A stretch of 64,000 bases of DNA from Typha latifolia (taxonomy: Eukaryota > Streptophyta > Magnoliopsida > Poales > Typhaceae), in NCBI GenBank assembly GCA_019914945.1, contig CM034099.1:7750001-7814000 (forward strand), given 5' to 3'. Both the position numbers and the translations under genes were made by a program. This document shows positions 1 through 24,055 of the stretch, in pieces (within the stretch, counting starts at the first letter, position 1; each line of letters starts with the position of its first letter). A model generated the notes under the pieces. The model was not told where the DNA came from, made no database searches, and saw only the letters and a program-made list of their open reading frames with translations.

Positions 1-390
1 TGATTAATTTGGTAATTTGACGTTATCTTTTAGTGTTACTTCTTGAGCTACATATATAGTAAGAACCCATAAACTTGGCATATATTAATTCTTTTTATGA
101 AACATGTTAATAAAGAACAACAATGGGGTTTCTACAAACTGTCCCTTGCACTAAGGTTTACTATGGATTTGCATTTACTATCCTCTATTATTATATTCTA
201 GTAGTAGTAATAATAATAACATTAATAAACATATGATAATTGAAGCATCAACTTCACTTTATTTCAATTTATTAGCATCAAATACATCGAAAAGTGAAAT
301 AGACGTATATTTATATATTATCCCAACTTTTATTCATCCATCCTCCTATCCGTCTGTCGATCTTCGCATCAGACGGCGGAGGTGGCAGCA

Positions 391-759
391 TCATGCATCA
401 TTTCCGGTGAAGCCAGACTCACGTAGCAAACGCCGATGAATTATTCCTGGGCTCTCACTTGCTGGAGGGTAGTCGATGCCGTATTCCGCTAGCAACCTCC
501 CCTCCCTTTCTCCTGTTTCAGGATTGCAGCTACGATAAGATCAAATCGTATAATACCCATGCAACTCGATCGTGCATCAAAATGAGTGCTTATTCTGAAT
601 TTCTTGTAGCCTATCATTTAGTTTCTTTCACTAATTATAATAAGTTAATGCAGTACCTGCTGAAACTGGGAGAACTTCACTTGCTTCGGAGATCGAAGAG
701 ACTGCGAGCAAGAAGAAGAAGAACCAACCTTGAAGACGTAGCCAGAATCCTGAAGCCAT
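391..759 (-). CDS. small secreted peptide precursor, two exons (74 aa)
   Basis: Read on the minus strand. Exon 1 is 759-657, starting at the ATG at 759-757. Exon 2 is 512-391, ending in TGA. The intron has GT at 656-655 and AG next to 512, and the frame runs through it (103 + 122 nt = 75 codons). The first 30 residues are a signal peptide: a basic start, a run of Trp/Phe/Leu, then small residues (MASGFWLRLQGWFFFFLLAV). The mature part is short, charged and Cys-free. It holds an acidic YGIDYPP stretch and a dibasic HRRLL site, a layout seen in precursors of secreted peptide signals; a Tyr preceded by Asp can be a tyrosine-sulfation context. I do not recognise the family. A TATA box lies about 55 bases upstream. 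The 3' acceptor has a weak pyrimidine tract, so exon 2 is less certain than exon 1. Confidence 0.6.
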
Positions 760-812
760 CTCTACCTCCCTTTCCCTATCTCTACTATCTCTCTCTTTCT
801 CTCTATATGTAT

Positions 813-824
813 CTATATTTATAG
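813..824 (-). promoter_or_regulatory. TATA box of the secreted peptide gene
   Basis: The minus strand reads CTATAAATATAG, a near-ideal plant TATA box, 55-65 bases upstream of the ATG at 759. This predicts a short leader of roughly 25-30 nt. It supports the minus-strand gene being real. Confidence 0.55.
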
Positions 825-2889
825 AGAAGAGTGAGAGACCTCTTACGAAAGGGTGGCAATGATCATGAGCTCTGGGCCTCTGGCGAAAGGGTGTAATCTT
901 TTTTATTTTTGTCAGGTAGGGGAAAGAACAATATATAAAAGGATGGTGATAATTAGTAGAGATAAAAGTGATATGAAAACATTGTATTATTATTATACTA
1001 AATAGTCCGCTACAAATCAATGGTAGTTATTAGTAGACATAAAAGTTATGATACAAAAACATTGTATTATTTAACTAAATAGCCTGTTATAGATCTGCCA
1101 TATAAAATATCTATATGGATAGAATTTTCAAGGACATGACAATGGATTCAAATCAGTTCAGTATTATTGAAATTTCTTAGCATAGATTTTAAATGTATAC
1201 GAAAATAGATTAGAGATTCATGTAAATATATAATAAGTTTTTATAAATATTGTACATTAAATGTATATCGTTTCAGATAATGTTCTTCGAATCATTATTG
1301 TGTCCACACAACGTACCTAATATAAATATGAATTGGAATATGAAAATGGATAAGTAAATTTAGATTTTAGACTCATATTTATAAAAAATGGGATATGAAA
1401 TTAGATTAAATTTAAGGCTATCCGAACCTTCACCCGGTCCACTCAAGGAGTAGCTTCCATGTAGTGTGTGTGTGCGTGTGTGTATATATATAAGGATTAG
1501 TTGATACATTATCATTTATAGGATTTAGCTGTATTTATTTGATTGTGTTTCTCATTTTTATTTTTATTTAAATATCTTATAAAAATGAAAAAAAAAATTG
1601 ATGTATCTCTTATAGATGTGAATAAATAGTTTGAAAGTAAGTCATCTCATTTTAGTCTTCATCTGGACGACTTAGTTATTTATACAAGTAATTTGTATAT
1701 TATCTTTTAGGGTGATGAGCACACTAGAAATTTTTTTATCCTCCTTTTTTTTTTTTTTTTTTTGCTTTTGATTATTATAACTATCATAATATTCTCTTGG
1801 TGTAGATATTACCCCATGCATTATTTCTCTTTGACAAGTAGAACATTAGCTAGAGTCACACTGATTGACCTCTTAACATTGTGTTATATATAATTTTATT
1901 GGTATAGTTTAAAAGATCAATGGTTAGTGCTATTATGTATTTCGTGTGAAAGTCATCTAGGTAGTGTCAAATTTATCACCTTGCACTATGTTAAAGTATA
2001 TTATTTTTTTTTAAATATTATGTATTATAAGAAAATGACTACCAATTTCGCGACAAAATAACATCTTTTCTATATAAAATCTAAATCAATACTCATCATT
2101 AGATCCTAACAAAGTATTCCAACAAGTGTTAAGTGGAATCAAAGTAGAGCATCCAAACTTCATCATGTGAAATGCATGTCTAGTAGAAAAGTAAACATGC
2201 ATGTCAAAATTATAAATCACTATATATCATGCTACTCATAAAAGATACAAATTAACAAGCATAAATATATTAAACATTCATAGCTTGAGCAAGTCCATAC
2301 CATCTAACGAAAATAATTAAATATATGTGCTCATAATTTTACTCTAGCAAGATAGTAGAGGCATGAGATCACTATCCAAAATCAACTAAACACAACATAA
2401 TACTCTCTACTAAACTCAAACCAAACTTTAAGTTTATTGTCCCCATTTTTTTTAAGAGACAATCTTTGGTTGGCACAATAGTTAGCAATTTTCACCCAGG
2501 TGAACAATGCGTTCAAGTGTGTTTGATAGAGAGATGTTTTTAACAACGTGTGTACTATATGCACTTAAGGGTGTTCAAACACATATAAGAAACATGATTC
2601 TGTGAGCTTTTTTTAATATATTTGACGTGTAGTTTGAGTTAATCTTAGAGGAGTTTTACAAGAATTTTAGACCTAACCCTAAGATTTCTCTTTTAATATT
2701 ATAAGTTGAGTCGCGGGTTTCAATAAATGATTTCTAAACTTATTGTAACTATTACATTCGATATTACTTATTTGTTTTATTTTGGATTAGATTCGTCATT
2801 TTTTTGAAATTATCTTTCTACGCTTATTTATTTCATATTTTATTATTAATATTGTGTAGAAAGATAATCTAAAACACAGAGTTTTATGT
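825..2889. other. intergenic DNA, no gene seen
   Basis: AT-rich sequence without convincing coding potential. It contains a (GT)n/(TA)n microsatellite around 1465-1491 and a long T run near 1744-1763. Two partly repeated segments (941-1000 and 1020-1080, both with a 'gataaaagt...acattgtattatt' type pattern) look like an old local duplication. Nothing else is recognised. Confidence 0.5.
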
Positions 2890-3314
2890 GAAAAATTACT
2901 CTTAAACTTACAGCAAAACATAATGCTTCAATATTATAATTATAAATTAAAAATACTAATAATCAGTAACTATTTTTGATATATGGCCTAAGATATTTCA
3001 ATAAAGTTAAAGCTGAATTCATCTAGATGAGTAGGAACTAATACAATGTTTGGAAAGAAAAAAAAAATCTTTTTAACTACATTTTAAATCAATCTATCCT
3101 AATATGCATACCATATAGCTTTGTAATAATTTTCTTTTCTTTTTTTTTAGAAAAAAAAGAGTAAAATTAATCTTGCAACTCTACTCCTAACCACTTAGAA
3201 TCTATCAGAAGTTTAGAGAAGAAAAACAAAAGCTGACATTTTAAGCAACAAAATAGAAGAAAAGAATAATAGAAAAGACCCTAAAAAACGGAATCCAATT
3301 AAAGAACGGCTGCG

Positions 3315-15546
<12,232 letters not shown>

Positions 15547-17555
15547 GATTGATTCAAAGTCATTTTTTTTCTCCATTCACAGTAAGATTACAGAGTTCAC
15601 TCTTTGTGATATTAACGGATTTAAACCGAATGAATCTTAGAGAGTTATACACTTAATTTAATCTCTGATGAGTGCTCTAGTGCTTTAGCTATAGTTGGAT
15701 CTTTGATCTTATCTGTTTTATCCAACTTACATATTTTGTTTTACTTGACATCATTAAAGTATGTGTATTCCGCTGCAAAAGCCTCATCTTAGATGTGAAT
15801 CTAGAAGAAGTGTTATCAGGGCAGCTATGTGAACCGAGTATATATATATATATATATATGCTTATGTCTAATATTGAAAATAATGTAAAGTAGGATTGGA
15901 TTAGCAGTGTAAATACCTTGACATAATCAACTTATGCAATGGTAAGAAGGTTCAGTTTAGTGGCGTATCGAGTTGATATTGTAATTGACGATGAGTGTTC
16001 AAAATAAAAATTGGTCATTTAAAAATGTCTGTATTACTTGTATGAGGATTGAGCAGCAGCAAAAGTGGATTGAAGACCGGTGAAATTCTTAGACTTAGAA
16101 GAAAAGTACACCAAGTTGGGTTCTACCCCACTGACGTTCCAACACACTCGAGGGGCATCTGAATTTGGATTGAAGCGAATTTTTAAACCTATTCTAATTC
16201 CTTACGGCAGTTGACTAAATAAACTTTGAATTCCGCGACTTTTAAAGAAATTTGAATTGGGATTGAGTTCACATTAGTATGCAAATGCCCATCTTTTTTT
16301 TTTTTTTTTTCTGTGAATGAGTGTGAGGATTCACATTTGTAACCACCAACGGGAAAAAAAAACGAGTCATTCAAATGGTTTTTATACCACTTTTTGAGCA
16401 AGTGTTTACTTGTTTTACTTTGCATTGCCTGCTTGAATAAAACGAGCTTTCTTGCTCTAAATTTATTGAGACATTCATGACAAAAAGATGGTCCTCTCTT
16501 TATGATGATTCCTACATTATTGAGAAAGATTAAAACGGCACACTCGAACGGGTAGTAGTACAATATTAGTACATAGCATAGGAGTTTACCAATTATAAAT
16601 GTATTAAATAAATTCGCCAAGCACCAGAGGTTGACTTCAGGTTGACTTTTTAGGAGCTTTGGGCTTCAGATATACTTGAAATGGGGATACCTTTATGCAC
16701 TTGTGTAAATTTTAATCTCAGACTCTAGAGGAGACTTTTATATTTGCAAATATTAGTTTTGATATAATCTCTTCTTATTTAAAAAATAAAAACACAAGCA
16801 GGGGGTGGCGGGCAATAGCCGCCGCATGCCCTGTTTTAGGTGTCTCAATCATTGGAATACTCATTTATGGGTCTTAAAAGATAGAGTTTTTTTTTATTTT
16901 TTATCAAACAAGACCTTTTTTTATTTTATTTGTATCAAAATAGATTATTTTTTAAAATTATTATTAAATAAGATTTAATTTATAGTAGTTATACTAATCA
17001 GCATTTTTAAAAAATGCTAATCATTTCATTGCTTTTATCGTTAGGTAATTTTTTTAAAATTGCCGAAAGATTAAGTAAATAAATATATATGTATATAAAA
17101 CACTGAATTAATCAGCGTTTTTGCTTAGAAATAAAAAATGGACTAGTTCAATATTTTTTATTACGGTTACAGTAAATTAAATCATATTTGATAATAAATT
17201 TAAGAAGTAGTCTATTTCAGTAAAAATAAATTAGATGAGGATTAGTTTGGTCAAAGCTCCTTAAGATATCTTCTTCCTTTTGTTTAAGGACCTGCTAAGT
17301 CAACTGAAGCTGCAGCGAGGAATACTCAACTCTTAAGAATAGAAATAGAAAAATTTATAGATCCTAACAAAACGGGTTTAAATAAGACCCATCAAAGTTG
17401 ATTTTGAGGTATCTAAGGGTATCAATCAATTATCCATCCACTCCCTCCTCATGGTGATAAGATGAGTGATCACCCTCTTTTGTCTTTTATCATAGTATTC
17501 AATGGCGATTTGCCCATAATTCCTCACCATTATAGAAGTCAAACCCATCTCTTCC
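15547..17555 (+). other. ArgRS1 3' flank and intergenic DNA up to ACX4
   Basis: Holds the ArgRS1 3' UTR with a likely poly(A) signal AATAAA at 16003-16008; the equivalent in copy 2 is at 49265-49270. A (TA)n microsatellite lies near 15838-15859. About 16190-16660 and 17260-17512 match 51070-51460 and 51610-52100 of unit B. No further gene is seen. Confidence 0.6.
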
Positions 17556-17563
17556 CTATAAAT
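17556..17563 (+). promoter_or_regulatory. TATA box of ACX4
   Basis: CTATAAAT lies 40-47 bases before the ACX4 ATG at 17603, implying a very short leader (about 10-20 nt) if it is the functional TATA. The duplicated promoter DNA in unit B stops about 55 bases short of the equivalent point, so unit B has no TATA here. Confidence 0.5.
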
Positions 17564-17602
17564 CCTCCAAACTTCTTTCTCCAACCCAGTAAATCTCTAG
17601 CA

Positions 17603-17636
17603 ATGGCCACTACTTCCAAGAAGCAAGGTAGAGTTT

Positions 17637-17715
<79 letters not shown>

Positions 17716-18470
17716 GCTTAAACTCCTTGCATAAGTTTCAGGTGATGATTCCAAGTATAGCATGGATCAACAAATTGGACTACCGGCATTAGATATCTCT
17801 GCTGCATTTCCTCAGGCAACGCCTGCATCCATCTTTCCACCACTAGGTAATATTATTTGCTCATAAAGAAAAGCTTCACTGAGATTTTGAAAATTTTGCA
17901 ATCATATTGAAAGGAAAAATAAAATAAATAAATGGATTATAGAAGAGGTAAATTAAATATAAGTAGAGGAAACTATCACTCATAAATTAAATATATCTTG
18001 TTTATTTTATTAAGATTTATCTTTTTTACGTACTAATTTGTTGTTCTCTCGTGCAGTATCAGACTATTATAGAATTGATGATTTATTAAATTCGGATGAA
18101 AGAGCTTTGCGGAGGAAAGTGCGAGAGTTCATGGAGAAAGAAGTTGCTCCCATAATGGCAGTGGTATGTATATTAATATTTATGAATAATTCCACTTAGA
18201 TCTCCTGATTTATTATTATTTTTCACATATATTTTCTAAACTTTTTTATTACTCATGTAACATCATCTAAACTAAGAAAAATATTTATATATACTGCTTT
18301 GAACTAAAATAAAAAAGTAACTATAAACCTTTTTTTGTTTAAATATTTTGGATATTATTTTTGAATACTGAGAGAGATGAATATATTAGATTTAAATCCT
18401 ATCTTTTTAACAAAATATATGAGTTCGATTTTTAAGTATATCATCAGACAAAAGAGATTTATATTAATTG

Positions 18471-18512
<42 letters not shown>

Positions 18513-21500
18513 AAGTAGCCTTGTATCATTTTTAATCTAATTAATCTCTTAAAAGAATGATTATCTTTTATATTCAAACGGAGAAAAAGATGTTTGGAAA
18601 AAGAGAACATGGTTGCGTAATTACTAAATGACTCCCTAATCCTCAAATTTGTTGTGGATATATATATATAAAGAAATCAGCTATACTGCCTTTAGGATTA
18701 ATATTAGAAATTAGAATAGAGTATTGAATTACTTACCTCATAGCTTACATATGTATGAATCTAGATTATTATACAAAGACAATTATAATATTTAGTTCAA
18801 GAACTACTTTGAAAGCATAAGTTCCTAATTAGCTATATATTTTAGTACTCCATACACTAACACTGAAACTATTATATTGTTTCTGCAGTACTGGGAGAAA
18901 GGAGAGTTTCCTTTCCATATTATTCCTAAACTTGCTGACCTTGGTGTTGCAGGAGGAACAATCAAGGTATTTTGCTAAGTCTTAATATATATACACACAC
19001 TAAGGTGCTACTTTTAACAAGAAAAGACATGATATATATTATTCGTTCATTACCTTTAAGCTATTGAGGCAGCTAATTATTTAATATGATACTAGACCTT
19101 ATTTTTTTCATTATCACATGTGGTATTAGGAGCAGCAGGTGATGTTCTTCTGGGTCAATTAATTATCTAATAATTTTAAATATATGTATCCTGACAGGGT
19201 TACGGTTGTCCGGGGATATCGTTTCTCGGAAGTGCCGTTATAATGGCAGAATTTGCACGGGTTGATGCAAGTTGTTCAGCGTTTTATATGGTGCATTCTT
19301 GTCTCGCAATGCTTACAATTGGTAAGGCTTTGATGTTTCTTTAATGTCGTTTTAGTTAGATTGTCTTTCTTTTAATGCTTGTTTAGAATTTTGGATAACA
19401 AAATTGTATATATATATATATATATATTCATAGAACTAATACAACACCTATTTTTCTCAGTATTCATATTTTGTATTTTTTCTTTCCTTGTTGCCTAAGA
19501 GCAGAACAGTTTGGATCAGAGGAGCAAAAGCAAAAGTATTTGCCATCCTTAGCCCAACTCCAAACTGTTGGCTGTTGGGTAATCTCAAGCTATATTTTGC
19601 TTTGTTAATTTGGTGGGCATCAACTTTTACTTGGATTAGAGTATGTGTATGAAGTTTAATTCTTTTTGTAGGCTTTGACTGAGCCAGGCTATGGAAGTGA
19701 TGCAAGCTCTTTGACACTAACAGCAAAGAAGGTTTTAATTCTACTAATCTTTTACATATTACATCAACTTGTAACATAAGATTAGTAGGACTTTTTTTAT
19801 TTCTATACATTTAGTATTTTGATTTGATTTATCTGGCATATATAATAGGTCCCAGGAGGTTGGATATTAGATGGCCAAAAGAGATGGACTGGAAACTGTA
19901 CATTTGCAGATGTGCTCATTGTTTTTGCTAGGAGTGCAACCACAAACCAAATAAATGGGTATCAATTTCCAGGAATGGCTTTTGAATTTTAATTACATCT
20001 AAATTTTGATTTAGAATATAAAACTTTAGTGTATATAATTTCTTATAATCGATGTATATTTTATTATAATGAAATGCGTACAATTTATATAAACTGTATA
20101 CACTAAAATCTTTTATTAAAAGATTAAATATAATTTAATTGCTAATACGTTAGAAGATTTCTTGCTTTTATTATAAGATTTTCTAAAGCACCTGATTTTG
20201 GATGATTCATGTCAGTTAGTCAATCTAGATGAATAATTAGATGTACATTAATATATTGATCGCATGTATTTGACGACTCCAATCATACTTAAAATAAAAT
20301 ATAAAGGAAAATAGAATTTAGGATAGCAAACTCGAAGCCTTTAGATGTGTATAATAAATGCATTGGTGCACCAAACCCTAAACTAGTTCTGCAAGCACAA
20401 CTCTAAGTCCTTTATTTTAGTTTGATTTTATTTTTATTTTTATTTTTAGACTGTACCTATACCTGAGAGGGTAGGAATAAAATCAGAGGTGAATAGTGGC
20501 AAAATCATATTTGTATTTATTTTGCATTTTTGGGATGCACATAGTAAACTTAATTGCCATAACATTAATAATATAGAAAAATATAGATCATATATTAGAG
20601 TATTCGTTCTTTTTAATCTATAAGAATTTGTAACATTACTGAAATCTATAGCATAATCAATATATATTATAATTTTTGCATATATAAAATTCTATATTTT
20701 CTTGCTTCGCAGATTTATTGTGAAAAAAGCACACCCCGGATTAATATCCACCAAAATTGGGAACAAAGTTAGTGTAAAGATTATGCAAAATGGGGACACT
20801 ATTTTTAAGAACGTTTTTATCCTTGATGAAGATAGATTACCCGGGGTCAATTCATTTCAAGATGTTAACAAGGTATGTATTTATGATCTTTTTATTGATG
20901 ATATATATAAGAAAGAAGCCACATTAAGTTTAAATCATATGCATATAACACTTCGATAAAAGAATTACCAAATAGCAGTCTCAATATTCACGGCTGTTAT
21001 GAGCTTTACAAGATCCAACATTTAAGTATTTTTATGTTAACTATTTATTCTTAAAAACGGCTACTAAGTTTAGTGATTCTTTTCTCTTCTCTTACACTAT
21101 AATATCATGTAATATTAGATAGTTTTTAGACCATTTTAAGTAATTTACACAAGAGCAAAATGGTCCTCTTTTAATGTAACTTTAAATTTAATTATAATTA
21201 ATTAGATTTAAGTAATGGAATGGTATTTTTTAAAGAGTTCAATAATCCTATTGCAAAATATTTCATTATGTTTAAAAAAAATTAATGGTACTCTTGCTTT
21301 AGCTGATTGTAAATATCAAACAAACAATTATAATGAAAATAAACAATTTGGGATTAGCTTCCAACCTATTTAATGTGCTTATATATATATATATATATAT
21401 ACACATATATTTCACTATGCTACTCTAATTTGTTCTATCTTTTTGAATTAGATTCTTGCCGTTGCAAGAGTTATGATTTCATGGCAAGCTATTGGCATAT

Positions 21501-22798
21501 CTATGGGAGTATATGATATGTGTCATCGGTAAAAAAAAAAGAAAAAAAAGAAATCATTATTATTATTATTTTTCATACATCTAAATGCAATATTATCTTA
21601 TTATTATTTGTTTTAATCTTTGAAATAGGTATCTTAAGGAGAGGAAGCAATTTGGAGCTCCATTAGCAGCATTCCAGCTTAACCAAGAGAAACTAGTGAG
21701 CATGCTTGGTAATATCCAAGCTATGCATCTTCTTGGATGGCGTCTCTGTAAGTTATATGAATCTGGAGAGATGACTCCTGGCCATGCGAGCTTGGCAAAG
21801 GTCTGCAAATTATTCGTTATTGTTACCGAAATCATTGAGCTCTTTTAAAATTATCATTCTGTCTCGCAAATCTAATCATTTATAATTAAAAGCAAATTTC
21901 ATAAAAGAAATTTTATTTATTTATTTTACTCTCGTAACTTTTACAACCATTTATTAGGATTTTTTCTTTGTATATATACACTTAAAAAATATCTTATTTG
22001 CATTGATTATTGCATGTATACATTTTAAAATATATGTTATTTACATGGATTTTAACTTATGTCTCAATAGTTTGATAAATAATAAAATTCTTAACTAAGA
22101 GAAATGTATAAAACTGGAATATAATATTTTGCCTCTTTATATTTAAATTATTTTTTTCTATGAATTTTTTTTAAAGATATTCATTTTAGGGATATATATT
22201 TATCAAAGTAAATAAGAGATTTTTGAAGATTACTTATGCAAATAAAAATCCTTTTTAATGAATATTATGTTATAAAAAAACATAGTGAATTTTTGAAAGA
22301 GTTAAAAAAGATCTCAACGACAATTATCATAGAGTGATATTTTAAAACATTTTTATTCCAATAGCTTTTAGATATAGTCTTTTGATCATCTTCTTTCTTC
22401 AAAGCAATTAAGTGAAGTTAATGGTTCTCAGGCATGGAGTTCATTAAGGGCAAGGGAGACAATCTCTCTTGGTCGAGAATTACTGGGTGGCAATGGAATT
22501 TTGACTGACTTTCTCGTAGCAAAGGTGACAAAGAACATTTTATTTTATTTTTTCATTTAATTTATATTAAATCAAATTTTGTCGAAAGGATTTTTGAAAT
22601 AATTAAAGAAATTAAGCAATCCATCCATGCATATATCTTGTTATTCTAATATTCTTATTGCTGTAGGCGTTCTGCGATATGGAGGCAATTTTTTCATACG
22701 AAGGCTCATTCGAAATAAACAGTTTGGTGACCGGAAGAGAAATCACCGGCATCGCAAGCTTTAAACCGGCGGTGCTCCGGGAAGCAAGCCGTCTTTAA
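17603..22798 (+). CDS. ACX4: peroxisomal acyl-CoA oxidase 4, short-chain (439 aa)
   Basis: First step of peroxisomal beta-oxidation on short-chain acyl-CoAs: FAD-dependent formation of trans-2-enoyl-CoA, with O2 giving H2O2. Exons: 17603-17627, 17742-17846, 18057-18163, 18889-18966, 19198-19321, 19502-19578, 19672-19731, 19849-19958, 20713-20872, 21452-21528, 21629-21800, 22432-22524, 22667-22798. All junctions keep frame and the product is 439 aa, close to plant ACX4 (about 436). It has the acyl-CoA dehydrogenase fold: [14 protein letters not shown] near the flavin/substrate site, [15 protein letters not shown] in the helical domain, and YEG with Glu408 at the family's catalytic base position. 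It ends in Ser-Arg-Leu, a type 1 peroxisomal targeting signal. Intron 1 holds a long (TC)n(TA)n tract just after the donor. It lies directly downstream of ArgRS1, which is likely chance linkage. Confidence 0.95.
17641..17715. repeat. (TC)26(TA)11 compound microsatellite in ACX4 intron 1
   Basis: A pure TC run at 17641-17692 passes directly into TA repeats to 17715. It begins only 13 bases after the exon 1 donor and ends 26 bases before exon 2. Confidence 0.95.
18471..18508. repeat. (GA)n microsatellite in ACX4 intron 3
   Basis: About 19 GA units with one AA interruption. Other (TA)n runs lie in ACX4 introns near 19407-19427 and 21379-21401. Confidence 0.9.
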
Positions 22799-23425
22799 AT
22801 TCTAAACTAGTTGCCAATGAGATTGGGATAAGATGATTAAAGTGGTACATTTCTTTCAGTGTTGTTATATTCCAGTAAATATGTTTCAGGTTCTCTCTGA
22901 ATTAAGGATTAATCATTGTAATAATTTATTATAGAGATAGTTAAGTCTAGACTTTTAAAATATATGAAATGGACGTTCCATTAGTTATCTTAGATTTTTT
23001 TTTTCTTTTTGAAAAATATCTCGTGACTATCATATGACTAATTCTTAGGCTTTTTAGGGATTATTTAATCTTATTCTATAGGAAAGAGAAAAAAAAAAGT
23101 TAAGAGAGTTTTGGTATGAGTACATAAAAACTAATAATAAATTAGATAGAACTTAGTAGTCGGTTAAAAAAGCTCTAGTTGTACGAGGACACTCGAATTT
23201 GAATCCTACTAGTATTGATATTTAATATGACATAATTATAATTATAGTATTGCTTCTACGTGTGCTTATTATCCAAACTCCTATCACATGCTCTTATGAA
23301 TACTTGCTCTATAACAAGTACTGCTTGGCTTCTCCTTTCGTCTCTTGTAGACTAGATTTCTATCGGAAAAAGAGAAATCTTGGGTTAGAAATTATAAAAG
23401 CCGCAACCAAGATTGAGCATATTAT
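22799..23425. other. ACX4 3' flank, no further gene
   Basis: AT-rich sequence following the ACX4 stop, expected to hold its 3' UTR. No canonical AATAAA is seen close to the stop. Nothing else is recognised. Confidence 0.45.
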
Positions 23426-23429
23426 CAAA

Positions 23430-24055
23430 CATTATTTAAGCTGAGTCGGACCGAGCCAAATCGAGCCCGAGTCGAACCACAACCTGTGTAAGGTGAAATA
23501 AGCTATAAGAGGAGGACAATGACAAGGCGGCGGCTTGAGGAAGAGAAGGAGGAGCCGGCTTGTTGAAGGAGGAGGAGGAGGTGGGCTGATGATGGAGAAG
23601 GATGCAGCGACAGGTCAACAGTGGAAAAGGACGAGGCGGCGACTTGAGGAGGAAGACGAGCACGAGGTGGTGGCTTGAGGAGGAGGAGTTGGCTTGCCAA
23701 AGGAGAGGAGGAGGTAGGCCGATAGTGGAGAAGGATGAGGCGATGAGCCGACAGTGGAGAAAGAAGATCGGAGCGACCGAGCAAGTGACGATTGAGGGAG
23801 AGCTAGGGATAGTTGAGAGGCTGTGTTTGGGAATTGGGACTTGGGAGTTGAGGTTGGGGTTTCTAATTTGATAATCTCTTATATACTGAGCTTATTGAGT
23901 CGAGCACAAGCGAGCTATCTCCAGCTCAAGCTTGGCTCGAAATTGATTTCGAGCTTTCTAATCCGGCTCGGGCTTGGCTCAGCTCCAGCCAGGCCGAGTC
24001 AAGCTTGAGCTTCAATCAAGCTAAGCCCGAGCCGCTCGTTTATTTTGACAACTCT
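23430..24055. mobile_element. hAT-like element remnant with GAGCC-rich ends
   Basis: Both sides are packed with CGAGC/GAGCC motifs on opposite strands. The right end, reverse-complemented, reads TAGAGTTGTCAAAATAAACG then AGC, resembling the end of the intact element at 52246-53115 (TAGGAGTGTAAACGAGC). The left terminus is not recognisable, so limits are approximate. The core is a purine-rich GAGGAG repeat that gives spurious open frames on both strands. Confidence 0.5.

Noticed and set aside
23436..23871. Three overlapping open frames on both strands
   Set aside because: Purine-rich GAGGAG repeat in a hAT-like remnant; no domain or conserved start.
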